From assembly GCF_004295585.1 (NCBI RefSeq), contig NZ_AP019400.1, positions 4,686,001 to 4,750,000 of the forward strand: DNA of 64,000 nt, given 5' to 3'. The position numbers were made by a program, and so were the translations under genes. Numbering within the stretch: position 1 is the first letter of the stretch; every line of letters starts with the position of its first letter. This document shows positions 53,284 through 62,530 of the stretch, one piece after another. Below the pieces are notes generated by a model, which was given only the letters and a program-made list of their open reading frames with translations, had not been told where the DNA came from and searched no databases. The DNA comes from Cohnella abietis. Its GTDB lineage: Bacteria; Bacillota; Bacilli; Paenibacillales; Paenibacillaceae.

Positions 53284-54594
53284 TTATTTCGTTGGGTATT
53301 TAGCTGCTTTATCTAACGTTGCAGCACCTTCAGCTCCGGTAATGGCTGATGTCATCAGCTTAGGAATAACATCCTTCATCAGAACATCGGCAGTGTTGGA
53401 TTCAGGCGAAGATAATGCTGTGAGCACTGTGTAAATATTTACGCCAGCTTCATCGAATATAGCAAGCTCTTTAACGCCTTCGTCTTTAGCAACGATATCT
53501 TTAAGCGTAGGTACTAGTCCTACAGCATCTTCAAGAATTTGCTGTGCTTCCAAGGAGTTCAAGAACTCAATGTACTTAACAGCTTGGTCAGGATGCTTGG
53601 AAGTGGAAGCTACTGCATAAGTCATGAAATTGCTGTAGCTGGATTGAACAATTTTCTTGCCTTCTTTGTTTGGAATAGAGAAGCGTCCAAGGTTCAGTCC
53701 CGACTCAACATAAGTCGCGTTAGCCCAAGTACCGTCGATGATTGCAGCTGCTTTACCATTAGTGAAAGCAAATTGCGAAGCTGCATAATCCTGAGCAAGG
53801 AAGTTTTTGCCGAAATAGCCTTTATCCGCGAAATCACGGAATGCTTGCAATGCTTCAACGATTGATGGATCAGTCAGCTTGCCTTCTCCAACTTGAGCTG
53901 CTTTTAGTGCAGCATCAGAGAACGCTGGAGCGAATGCGAAGATTGGCCATGCACGATCCCACTCGCTCTTACCAGCAAGTGCAATCGGTGTTACGTTAGC
54001 AGCCTTGAGTGTCTCAAGACCTTGAACAAACTCATCCCAAGTAGCTGGGGATTTGATGCCATTTTTCTCGTAGATGTCTTTGTTAAAATAAACTACGTTT
54101 GTATCGAAGAATGAAGGCATTGAGCAGTATAATTTACCGTCAATAGAGCAATAATTTTTCTCGGAATCAGCAAAACGGGAAACGTCTATGTTGTAAGAGC
54201 TCAAATCCTTCAAGAAGCCGTTTTTAACCATTTCGCCCATTTTTGCTGTTTTATCGCCTTGAACCCAGAATAGGTCAGGCAGTTCATTCGCTTGCAAAGC
54301 TACGTTCAAGCTTTGGTCATTTTGTGCGAAATCATATTCCAGCTTGATGTTCGGGTATTTTGCACTGAAGGCTGCGTTAATCTTCTTGAACGGTTCCTCT
54401 AGTACAGCCTGATTTCCTAAGTCTCCCCATACCTTCAGGGTTACCTTCTCATCACTTGGGGCGGCGCTAGTCGTACCAGATGGGCTTGCGCTTGGGCTGC
54501 TATTTTTATCGTTGTTCCCTTTGCCACAGCCTTGCAGTAAAGCTCCGGTCATTGCCACCAAAGCTAAAACCATTACCATTCTTTTAAGCTTCAA
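53284..54594 (-). CDS. Extracellular solute-binding lipoprotein (rhamnoside locus)
   Basis: 436 residues from TTG (GGAGGGG six bases upstream). Signal peptide with lipobox LLQGC, then an Asn/Ser/Pro linker. Group 1 sugar-binding fold with AFTNGKAAAIIDGTWANATYV near the middle. It catches the carbohydrate outside the membrane. It stands behind YesM-YesN and before two permeases and GH78, so the ligand is probably a rhamnose-containing glycoside such as a pectin fragment. Confidence 0.93.
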   Translation of the reverse strand: MKLKRMVMVLALVAMTGALLQGCGKGNNDKNSSPSASPSGTTSAAPSDEKVTLKVWGDLGNQAVLEEPFKKINAAFSAKYPNIKLEYDFAQNDQSLNVALQANELPDLFWVQGDKTAKMGEMVKNGFLKDLSSYNIDVSRFADSEKNYCSIDGKLYCSMPSFFDTNVVYFNKDIYEKNGIKSPATWDEFVQGLETLKAANVTPIALAGKSEWDRAWPIFAFAPAFSDAALKAAQVGEGKLTDPSIVEALQAFRDFADKGYFGKNFLAQDYAASQFAFTNGKAAAIIDGTWANATYVESGLNLGRFSIPNKEGKKIVQSSYSNFMTYAVASTSKHPDQAVKYIEFLNSLEAQQILEDAVGLVPTLKDIVAKDEGVKELAIFDEAGVNIYTVLTALSSPESNTADVLMKDVIPKLMTSAITGAEGAATLDKAAKYPTK

Positions 54595-54784
54595 TTAAAA
54601 CCCCTCCGATATTCGCATTTGTGTGTACGTTGAAGCGATCGCGATCTATTAAAATTGTAAGCGATATCAACTCTCTGCTCCATGCAGGATTACCCTGAGT
54701 ATGTGCCAAAAAGACCGGAATCCCACTCCAGTCGGCAGTCTATGTTCCATATTCTACGATAGAGATGCTATTTATAAAGATCAA

Positions 54785-56377
54785 TTAACGCTGTTTGAAC
54801 TGCTTCACCGTTTGTCCGGTTATTTTTTTGAATACCTTAATAAAATAATTCGAGTTTAAATAACCTACCCGCGAGGCAATTTCCTCTGTAGAGTAGTCCG
54901 TTTCCTTATACAAGCGAATAGCCTCACGAATACGAATTCGAGTTAAATAGTCGGAGAAAGCTTCACCAGTCTCCTGACGAAACCGCTGGCTGAAGTGATT
55001 AGGGCTGAAATTGACGATTTCAGCTACCTCCTCAAGTCGAATCGGACTGCCAAAATGGCCTTCCACATATTCCTTAACCTTAAGCACCCACCCCCGGCTA
55101 GGCTGCATAGAGGAAATAACTTCTTCTGTCTGAAATAACATTTGCCTGATTGCTGCCATATATTCTGTGCGCGAATGCACTTTCTTAATGGCTTCGTTCA
55201 ATGGCCACGATACACCGAACCGACTACGAATAACTTCCATGTCCATAGCATACCGCTCAATTAGCAGGTCCATTAATTGGGACGCCACCATCTCGCCAAG
55301 TCTCAGCCACTCAGATGGAAGTAATCTCGGCTGCACACTGCCCAATTTGTCGTCAATTTCATCTCCTAATTGCCTAAAGTGTAAATACTGAATTTGGTTT
55401 TTAGCCTGCTTGTACCATTCTAGCCATACCTGCTCTGTAAACACACCCAGTGTGGATTGCTCTTTCACATATATACCTGCACCACCGTAGAAGGAAAGCT
55501 GAAGCGCTTGTTCTGCCTCTGTCCTCGACTGGCCCATTCTAGCAAGAGTCACACTAGAGCTAATGCCCGCAATCAGACCAATGTTCAAGTTTTTTGCCCA
55601 AGCCGCTTTTAATTCCTCTGCCATCTGATGTAAGCCGATTAGACTATCCGCTTCCGATTCTTCTTCATTGAAAACACAGGCCCCGTGCAAAAGTCCCGAA
55701 TCCTCACCAAAAAACTCAAGGTGCTTAAGCCGCGAGAATATTTCTTCCGCCTGCAAGGCCATCGCTTTTCTTTCCGTCGGTGAATAGCCTGATTCTCTTG
55801 GACTTGGCTTGAGGCAAATCCATCGCATCGTTAAGCCCCAGCTTTCAAATCTTTGGACGATTTCTGGAAACTCCGCGTCTATTTGAATATCTTTTCCTTC
55901 TGCAGTTCGTAGAAGCATCCTTTGCTTTTCTTCGGCTAATGTATTTAATACGACATTCTGCTTATGAGCTTGCCTGACTTCCTGTCGTCCAGGAACGACA
56001 GAGGTATCCTCGAAGGGAAGAGCATCGAGCACCCTTAGCAATTCCACGGGCTCCATTTCATATTTAGAGATGTAATCCATAACTCCTAATTGAATGGCTT
56101 GTCGTGTATATTCAAAATCACTATAGCTGCTCAAAATAATAAACTTTAACTGGCTATCGATTTGCTTCAAATTACGGATTAACTCAAACCCATCCATACC
56201 AGGCATCCGTATATCCGTTAGCACGATATCGAAAGCTTCTCTTCTGGCTGCTAGCAAAGCTTCTTCACCGTTCTTAAATACTCCCGTGATTTGATATCCT
56301 CGACTTTCCCAATCAATAATCGATTGCAGTCCAATTCGAACAAGAGACTCATCATCTACGATCATCACCTTGCGCAT
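54785..56377 (-). CDS. YesN-type response regulator, AraC output (rhamnoside locus)
   Basis: 530 residues. Receiver domain 1-120 with Asp in DIVLTDIRMPGMDG; C-terminal AraC domain about 430-530 with IRLEEVAEIVNFSPNHFSQR and STEEIASRVGYLNSNYFIK. The ATG follows GGAGGG. It starts 16 bp after the sensor kinase gene and lies about 190 bp before the binding-protein gene, whose promoter it probably activates. Confidence 0.93.
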   Translation of the reverse strand: MRKVMIVDDESLVRIGLQSIIDWESRGYQITGVFKNGEEALLAARREAFDIVLTDIRMPGMDGFELIRNLKQIDSQLKFIILSSYSDFEYTRQAIQLGVMDYISKYEMEPVELLRVLDALPFEDTSVVPGRQEVRQAHKQNVVLNTLAEEKQRMLLRTAEGKDIQIDAEFPEIVQRFESWGLTMRWICLKPSPRESGYSPTERKAMALQAEEIFSRLKHLEFFGEDSGLLHGACVFNEEESEADSLIGLHQMAEELKAAWAKNLNIGLIAGISSSVTLARMGQSRTEAEQALQLSFYGGAGIYVKEQSTLGVFTEQVWLEWYKQAKNQIQYLHFRQLGDEIDDKLGSVQPRLLPSEWLRLGEMVASQLMDLLIERYAMDMEVIRSRFGVSWPLNEAIKKVHSRTEYMAAIRQMLFQTEEVISSMQPSRGWVLKVKEYVEGHFGSPIRLEEVAEIVNFSPNHFSQRFRQETGEAFSDYLTRIRIREAIRLYKETDYSTEEIASRVGYLNSNYFIKVFKKITGQTVKQFKQR

Positions 56378-56393
56378 AGTGTCTCTCCCTCCC

Positions 56394-58097
56394 CTATGCC
56401 TTTATTAAAGGCACGCTTACTGTAATCTGCGTACCCACTCCGGGCTCGCTCTGAATCGTCAATCCATATTGCTGACCGTAATGAAGCTGTATTCTTTCAT
56501 TAACACTATGTAAGCCGAAATGCTGACTTGGATTGTACAGCTCGGATATAATTTCTGCCGTCTTCTCCGTTGTCATGCCTATACCGTTATCACTCACCGT
56601 TACTCTTAGATATTCCCCTTCCTCTTGTACAGCGACCTTGATCTCTCCCGTATGGTCTGACGGCGCTAACCCGTGAATAAGCGCATTCTCGATTAAAGGC
56701 TGAAGAAGAAATTTGAGTACGGTAACCTGCTCCAGCGTCTGAGGAATATCCGTTACAAACTCAAAGTGCTGATAACGAACCTTCTGTATCGTGACATAGC
56801 TGTGCAAAATCGCAATTTCATCTGCAAGGGGGACAGGATCGCCAGATCCTCTTAAAGCGTATGTAAGCAGTGTATTTAACGAATCAACCATTTCTTTGAT
56901 ATTATCCTGCTTCTGGATCATCGCCATCCAGCGGATAGAATTCAAGGTATTATATAAAAAATGCGGAGACAACTGATTTTGCAGTACCCGGATTTCAGCA
57001 TCCTTCTTTTTCTTTTCCTGTTTGGCAACCTCGTCAATAAGCTGCTCGATTTCATACATAATTGAGATGAATGTATCATTCATCTCGACCACTTCAATCG
57101 CTCCGCTAAAATGCTTTAGCTTACCTGGACGTACTCCCTTAATTCCTTGCTTCATATTAAGCATGAGACGTCTAATCGGGATGACCAAATCCATGGCGAG
57201 AAGATGTGTTACAACAAGTCCTAGCAGAATACATGCGAGAACTATGAATAGCGCCTGACGCACGGTATGATAAATCGGCTCGTACAGCTGTTGCAGCGGC
57301 AGCTGGACTTTAAGCATCCAACCATTCTGGATTCTGTCCTCTGAATAAGACAGGATCTGCTTTTCCTCAGGATCTATCGTAATCTCATTTTCCACAAGTA
57401 CTTTGCCATCCGCTGAAAGAAGCTTAAGTGCTGTATTCTCCTGAAACTTAGTTTGCCGGAAAATATCCGAAATAGATTCAACTCGAATGACGAGAGTTAA
57501 AGTGCCAAGCTCATTCAGCTTCTCATCCCTAATCGTTCTGCCTAGACGGAATGCCTGAAAGTTACTATAACCATCACTGAAGGCTTCCGGAGGGAACCAT
57601 TTCGCACCACCTGCCATCTCCTTGACCGATTGGCGGTAATCCGAGTTAAGAATGTCATAATTATTGGTTGAATTTTTACCGTAAGTATACATGATTTTGG
57701 GGGTTTCTATTTTGATGGAACGAATGTAGGTATTCTGATCAGCACCAAGCCATAGAACATTGAGCTTTTCATTAATAATATTTTCCATCCTGAATTGATC
57801 ATACGTCGTTTCTGGCTCCGTAGACACGAGCTTAAGCAAGTCACCGTCCGTCATGATTTGTTTACTGAGCTGCTCGTAGCTGCGCATTCGATCGTCTATT
57901 TTCTGTCCCATCAAGCTTAGCAAATCCGTAGCATATTCTGCTGTTCTTGCTTTGGATGACGTTGTATAGCTATCCGTTAAATAATAAATTCCCGTCAATG
58001 CAGGCAACAGAATTAGAGGTGTATATACCAAAATCAGCTTATATGGCAATCGGATTTTGCGCCACATCACCGAAAACCAGAACCTATTCTTACTCAT
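56394..58097 (-). CDS. YesM-type sensor histidine kinase (rhamnoside locus)
   Basis: 567 residues. Helices at about 17-38 and 275-300 flank an extracellular sensor; HAMP follows, then the His_kinase core VLQNQLSPHFLYNTLNSIRW, with PLIENALIHG and GLHSVNERIQLHYG in the ATPase domain. It passes the signal for the extracellular carbohydrate to the YesN protein. First gene of the operon; 126 bp separate it from the PhyH-family gene terminator. Confidence 0.93.
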   Translation of the reverse strand: MSKNRFWFSVMWRKIRLPYKLILVYTPLILLPALTGIYYLTDSYTTSSKARTAEYATDLLSLMGQKIDDRMRSYEQLSKQIMTDGDLLKLVSTEPETTYDQFRMENIINEKLNVLWLGADQNTYIRSIKIETPKIMYTYGKNSTNNYDILNSDYRQSVKEMAGGAKWFPPEAFSDGYSNFQAFRLGRTIRDEKLNELGTLTLVIRVESISDIFRQTKFQENTALKLLSADGKVLVENEITIDPEEKQILSYSEDRIQNGWMLKVQLPLQQLYEPIYHTVRQALFIVLACILLGLVVTHLLAMDLVIPIRRLMLNMKQGIKGVRPGKLKHFSGAIEVVEMNDTFISIMYEIEQLIDEVAKQEKKKKDAEIRVLQNQLSPHFLYNTLNSIRWMAMIQKQDNIKEMVDSLNTLLTYALRGSGDPVPLADEIAILHSYVTIQKVRYQHFEFVTDIPQTLEQVTVLKFLLQPLIENALIHGLAPSDHTGEIKVAVQEEGEYLRVTVSDNGIGMTTEKTAEIISELYNPSQHFGLHSVNERIQLHYGQQYGLTIQSEPGVGTQITVSVPLIKA

Positions 58098-58169
58098 CTG
58101 TTACCCTCCCTCGTCCGGCATGTGGTTTTCCCCATTCTAACACAAACGTAAATATACATGATGATCGCA

Positions 58170-58219
58170 CAAAAAAACACCGTCTACCAGAATGATTTCT
58201 CATCCCAGCAGCGGTGTGT
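58170..58219 (-). terminator. Terminator of the PhyH-family gene
   Basis: Minus strand: ACACCG pairs with CGGTGT, with further imperfect pairing inside (CTGCTGG/CTGGTAG), followed by seven Ts. It begins a few bases after the stop codon. Confidence 0.8.
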
Positions 58220-58222
58220 TTG

Positions 58223-59029
58223 TTAATCTTTATCGAAGGAGCCCCTCATGTGATACTCCATAGAACCAGGATCGATGTCATCCACTTTACGTTGATAACG
58301 ATATTCCAAGGATAGCCTCAGCCTGTTTTCCGAACGGTTATCGAGTGCCTTATGGAGCGTATGCCCATGGAACAGTAACAGGTCACCCATTTGAAAATCT
58401 GTTGTTAGCCAAGGAAGCCCCAATTCCTCACAGCGTTCATGCAAGACGCCATGTCCTCCCGTTCCCTGCATCGGCTCATGCGTTAGCATTCCTAATTTAT
58501 GTGTCTTCGGCATAACGGCAAGACCTCCCAACTCTTCCGGACAATCTCCGGCCGGAATCCAGCAGGTATACGTATCCGGAGTCCCCTTGATATAGAAGTA
58601 ATCCTGATGGGGTGGTGTTGTATTCTTGAAGCTTCCCGGAAAAGTAATGCGACCGATCCGGCGACGATGCTCCTGAAGCTCAGAATCGAGAAGTCCAGAT
58701 AGAAGCAGGGATAATACAGCATTGCTCCCAAAAGCATTAAATCTCGGAAGCCCCAGTATACGGCGATAAAGCGGAGAGGTCTCGAATTTAATGGCGGTCG
58801 GGAAACCTTCACCTGAGTAAATTCCATCTACTAAGGGTACATCTGTTTTCACATATCCGTATTCGCTTGCTATTGCAAGCATATCTTCCCGAATATGAGT
58901 CAGTTCATTTTTATCCAATATGCCGCGGAAAAATAAATAGCCATCCTCATTGAGTCTGTTTCTTAATTCAGGTAGATCATGCAGCCATTCATTGGATGGG
59001 GACAATTCTTGCTTCAGCTGAGTGCTCAT
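58223..59029 (-). CDS. Phytanoyl-CoA dioxygenase (PhyH) family Fe(II)/2-oxoglutarate enzyme
   Basis: 268 residues. Iron ligands: HQD in TTPPHQDYFYIKG (HxD) and the distal histidine in LLFHGHTLHKALDN; RLSLEYRYQRK holds the 2-oxoglutarate-binding arginine. The family hydroxylates diverse small molecules. The ATG has GAGGAG ten bases upstream. Divergent from an AraC regulator over a 144-bp shared promoter region, so it is likely its target. The substrate is unknown; placement next to the sugar locus may be coincidental. Confidence 0.9.
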   Translation of the reverse strand: MSTQLKQELSPSNEWLHDLPELRNRLNEDGYLFFRGILDKNELTHIREDMLAIASEYGYVKTDVPLVDGIYSGEGFPTAIKFETSPLYRRILGLPRFNAFGSNAVLSLLLSGLLDSELQEHRRRIGRITFPGSFKNTTPPHQDYFYIKGTPDTYTCWIPAGDCPEELGGLAVMPKTHKLGMLTHEPMQGTGGHGVLHERCEELGLPWLTTDFQMGDLLLFHGHTLHKALDNRSENRLRLSLEYRYQRKVDDIDPGSMEYHMRGSFDKD

Positions 59030-59173
59030 AGCTTATTAGCTCCTCTTCATGTAATATAAATTTAACTTTTATCAATTTCACTCCCTTAATATAATGTATA
59101 TATTTCTTGATTTATTTAGTGTTAATAATTATTATTTGCACTTTACAAATAATAAGAAGAATAGGTGATAGCT

Positions 59174-60070
59174 TTGACAATTAATGAAGAAGTCAGATGG
59201 GAAAACCTAAGTCCTGTCGTATCCTACGCCAATCGGCTTGCTTGTTCGCCTGGTTTTAGCTTCGGACCTAGAGTTGTTAAAGATCATCAATTCATATGGG
59301 TTGCAGAAGGATCTGGTGAAGCCATCATCCAAAATCGTCGATATCGAGCCTCTAGTGGAGATTTGTTTCATTATGGACCTCATGTTGTACACAAGTTCAC
59401 GGCGGATTCCGACCATCCTTTTGTCTTATATGGCTTACACTTTCAAACGATTGGACAATTAGGAGAACAGGGAGAGGCCCTCTCTCCGCTACATATCGAT
59501 GTTCCGGAGGATTACAAATTGGATTATCCAAATATACTAGCCATCGGTCATTCACCTGATTTACTAAGCCAGCCTGAATATATGAAATTTCCTGGGAAGA
59601 ATGCGGAACGTTATTTCCATAGGTTCACGTTATCGTTTCAGAAATCTGGTGCTCTGCATCATCTTCATAATCGGGTGACACTAATACAGCTTTTCATGGA
59701 GCTCCACCAGCTCACTCGCCAACAATCAGAGGAAAGCTCTGAACAGGGATTACTTCTCCGGCGGATACAAGATCGTTTAAAAGAACAAGCAGCCATGCCC
59801 TACAATCGGGAATGGCTGCGTGAATGGACACATTATCATGAGAATCATGCGGCAGCTTTATATTTCAAGCAATACGGCATATCGCCCCACGACTATTTTC
59901 TTGAATGCAAATTAGAGCTGGCCAAACGCTTACTTGTCGACTCTAAGAAAGCAGTCAGCGAGATCGCGGAATGTCTTTCCTTTGGATCGATCCACTATTT
60001 CTCAAGATTGTTCAAATCTCGTACAGGCTTAAGCCCTTTGGCCTTCCGTAAGAAGAGCATGTTAATCTAG
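59174..60070 (+). CDS. AraC family regulator with cupin-like N-terminus
   Basis: About 298 residues. The N-terminal cupin (about 20-110: FIWVAEGSGEAIIQN, then SGDLFHYGPHVVHKF) binds an effector; the C-terminal AraC pair (about 200-298) includes KKAVSEIAECLSFGSIHYF and RTGLSPLAFRKK. AGGTGAT, complementary to the 16S tail, lies four bases before the TTG at 59174; a GTG at 59165 lacks an SD. Probably controls the divergent dioxygenase gene. Confidence 0.9.
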   Translation: MTINEEVRWENLSPVVSYANRLACSPGFSFGPRVVKDHQFIWVAEGSGEAIIQNRRYRASSGDLFHYGPHVVHKFTADSDHPFVLYGLHFQTIGQLGEQGEALSPLHIDVPEDYKLDYPNILAIGHSPDLLSQPEYMKFPGKNAERYFHRFTLSFQKSGALHHLHNRVTLIQLFMELHQLTRQQSEESSEQGLLLRRIQDRLKEQAAMPYNREWLREWTHYHENHAAALYFKQYGISPHDYFLECKLELAKRLLVDSKKAVSEIAECLSFGSIHYFSRLFKSRTGLSPLAFRKKSMLI

Positions 60071-60080
60071 TGGTTTACTC

Positions 60081-61586
60081 TCAATTGCCAGCTAGCAGGG
60101 CTTCAGCTGCTTGTTTTCCTTGAGCAACACAATCTGGCAAGCCGACTCCACCGAATGCAGCACCCGTTACTTGAACGCCAGGAAGCTGCTTGCTCAAACT
60201 ATCGCGGAATGAGGATATAGCCTTATTATGATCGATTGGATATTGTGGCATGGAATGACGAAGTCTTGTGATTTCAACAAATTCAGGCGTCGCTGTTAAA
60301 CCCATGAGATCATATAAATCACGTTGAACGACTGAGGCGAGCACAGCATCTGATAGCTCGACGCCCTTCTCATCTCCTGCCCTTCCGACATAGCAGCGAA
60401 TTAATCGTTTGCCACTCGGTGCAGTATGGGCCCACTTAGATGAGGTCCACGTGCTTGCCGTAATATGCCTGTGCTCCCCACGGGAAACAAGAAAGCCCGA
60501 GCCGTTAAGGTCGTGATTAAAGCCTTTCTCATCGTAAGCTAGCACGACGTTAGCTACTGATACATATCGGATATTCGTCAATGCCGATACGTCGGTGTGA
60601 GAAGACAGCAGGTCAGCAGTAACATTGGCAGGTAGGGTGAACAATAGCTGATCCGCTTCAATTGCAGTACCATCGGATAGCTGTAGACGGTACATAGCCT
60701 CAGCTTCTTCTAGTTGGCTCTCTGCTGCTGTGCGTTCGACGTATTCCACCTGTGCTTCCATCCGAATGGAGCAGCCAGCTTCTCTAAGACTTGACTCAAG
60801 CGCCTCAATAACCGTAGATAATCCATTGCGAAATGTCATAAAAACAGATGTAGGCAAGAAATGTGCTACCAGATCCTGTTCCTTTTCATCGGAAGCTTCA
60901 TTAATGGATTTTTCTTTTGCTTTGGCGGCAGTCGCAGCAGCGAGCTGGCTCATTTTTGTGCCTTGAATAAGGCTTCCATAATCCTTCACATACTGCTTAA
61001 ACTGTGGGAAGGTTGCTTGCAGCCCCAGCCGATATAAATCTCCTGCATGAATGCCAGCTAGTAATGGCTCGAAAATCCTTTCAACCATTTCCTTACCCAT
61101 ACGGCGCTCGAGGAATGCTCCAACTGATTCGTCTTCAGTAAGCTCACCCGGCACAATATCAAGCTCCTCTAGTGCCCGGAGCTTCCCTTCCTCAGAAACT
61201 AATTCCGTCTTCATGAATTTTTCCTTATCGGAAGGGATACCAAGGGTAAGGCCCTCGGGCATGGGGTGAAGCTTTCCTTCATGTGAAATATAAGTTTTTT
61301 TCGCTACTGGGTTTGTGCCAGTCAATTCCTGTTCAAGCCCCAGCTCTCTTGCCAATTGGATCATAGGAAGCTTACGAGCTAGAAAGGAATCTGGACCACG
61401 CTCGATAACGAACCCTTCCTTACGAAGCGTGTTTACTCGGCCACCTAGTCGGTTCGAGCCTTCTATAACTGTAACTTCTATTTTTTCGCCTTGCTCCTTC
61501 GCGTGCTTTAGCAAATAAAAGGCGGCGCTAAGGCCGGTAATACCGCCGCCTAGCACCGCCACCCGGCGAACCTTTTGTATGGTCAT
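60081..61586 (-). CDS. hemY: Coproporphyrinogen/protoporphyrinogen III oxidase HemY
   Basis: 501 residues. The FAD Rossmann motif VLGGGITGLSAAFYLL at the N-terminus, GSNRLGGRVNT soon after, and the C-terminal GVGLPDCVAQGKQAAE are typical. In Firmicutes this oxygen-dependent enzyme oxidises coproporphyrinogen III in the coproporphyrin-dependent heme route. It overlaps hemH by four bases and is the last gene of hemE-hemH-hemY. Convergent with the AraC gene, ten bases apart. hemQ/chdC, which completes the route, is not in the window. Confidence 0.95.
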   Translation of the reverse strand: MTIQKVRRVAVLGGGITGLSAAFYLLKHAKEQGEKIEVTVIEGSNRLGGRVNTLRKEGFVIERGPDSFLARKLPMIQLARELGLEQELTGTNPVAKKTYISHEGKLHPMPEGLTLGIPSDKEKFMKTELVSEEGKLRALEELDIVPGELTEDESVGAFLERRMGKEMVERIFEPLLAGIHAGDLYRLGLQATFPQFKQYVKDYGSLIQGTKMSQLAAATAAKAKEKSINEASDEKEQDLVAHFLPTSVFMTFRNGLSTVIEALESSLREAGCSIRMEAQVEYVERTAAESQLEEAEAMYRLQLSDGTAIEADQLLFTLPANVTADLLSSHTDVSALTNIRYVSVANVVLAYDEKGFNHDLNGSGFLVSRGEHRHITASTWTSSKWAHTAPSGKRLIRCYVGRAGDEKGVELSDAVLASVVQRDLYDLMGLTATPEFVEITRLRHSMPQYPIDHNKAISSFRDSLSKQLPGVQVTGAAFGGVGLPDCVAQGKQAAEALLAGN

Positions 61587-62530
61587 TCGTTAGTCCCTCC
61601 ATGAGCCAATCCTAGAACGGAAGCAGCTAATGCAGCCATATACTGAGGATCGTCATTGAGCATACGAATTCTTTCCAGCCTTATGCCGTGCTCTTCGGAT
61701 AGCTTCCGTGCCTCGATGTCGATATCGTATAAAACCTCTAAATGATCGGATACGAAGCCAACAGGCGTCACGAGCACATTTTTCACACCCTCTTCGCTTA
61801 AACGCGTCAAGGTTTCCAAAATATCAGGCCCGAGCCAAGGCTGCCCTGTTTGACCCGCGCTTTGCCAAGTAAACTGCCACTTCTCAACACCCGCGGCTTC
61901 TGCAATCGCACGTGAAGTAGCTAGCAATTGATCTGAATAGGGATCGTTCATCTCTAAGATTTTGGCAGGCAGGCTGTGAGCACTGAATAATACTAGTGCA
62001 TCCGCACGTTGCTCACCAAAGCGATCGAGCCCTTCCGTTACTCTCTTGCTTAGCGCGTCGATTAGCTCAGGATGCAGATGATACTCTTGCACGGACTTGA
62101 ACGCGATACCTTGCTTACTCGCTTCCTCCTGTGCACGCTTCATATATCCGCCAACACTCATAATTGAATATTGGGGTGTAAGCACGATTCCTATAGCATT
62201 CTTAATGCCATCCGCTGCCATTGCAGCTACGCCATCCTCAATATACGGAGCAGCATGCTTTAAGCCTTGATAGCAAATATAAGCGCCTTCGCCGGCAAGC
62301 TCATCCAATGTGCGCTGTAGTGCTGCTACCTGAATATTCGTATTTTCACGAAGTGGAAAAACTCCACCAACGATAGAACGGTAACGGCTCGTCAGATCCT
62401 CTAGCTGCGCTGCTGAAGGTGGATTCCCTCTGCGAATGTGCGTGTAATAAGTCTCGACATCTTCCAAGCTCTCTGGAGTACCGTAAGACATTACAAGTAC
62501 ACCAATAGCATTGTTCACTTGGTCGCTCAA
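61583..62530 (-). CDS. hemH: Ferrochelatase HemH (coproporphyrin type)
   Basis: 315 residues. MSYGTPESLEDVETYYTHIR at the N-terminus, the active-site His in LVLFSAHSLPAKI and the C-terminal VTPVGFVSDHLEVLYDID define the family. It inserts ferrous iron into coproporphyrin III. ATGA overlaps on both sides couple its translation to hemE and hemY. Monomeric, soluble, without a C-terminal Fe-S cluster. Confidence 0.96.
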   Translation of the reverse strand: MSDQVNNAIGVLVMSYGTPESLEDVETYYTHIRRGNPPSAAQLEDLTSRYRSIVGGVFPLRENTNIQVAALQRTLDELAGEGAYICYQGLKHAAPYIEDGVAAMAADGIKNAIGIVLTPQYSIMSVGGYMKRAQEEASKQGIAFKSVQEYHLHPELIDALSKRVTEGLDRFGEQRADALVLFSAHSLPAKILEMNDPYSDQLLATSRAIAEAAGVEKWQFTWQSAGQTGQPWLGPDILETLTRLSEEGVKNVLVTPVGFVSDHLEVLYDIDIEARKLSEEHGIRLERIRMLNDDPQYMAALAASVLGLAHGGTNE

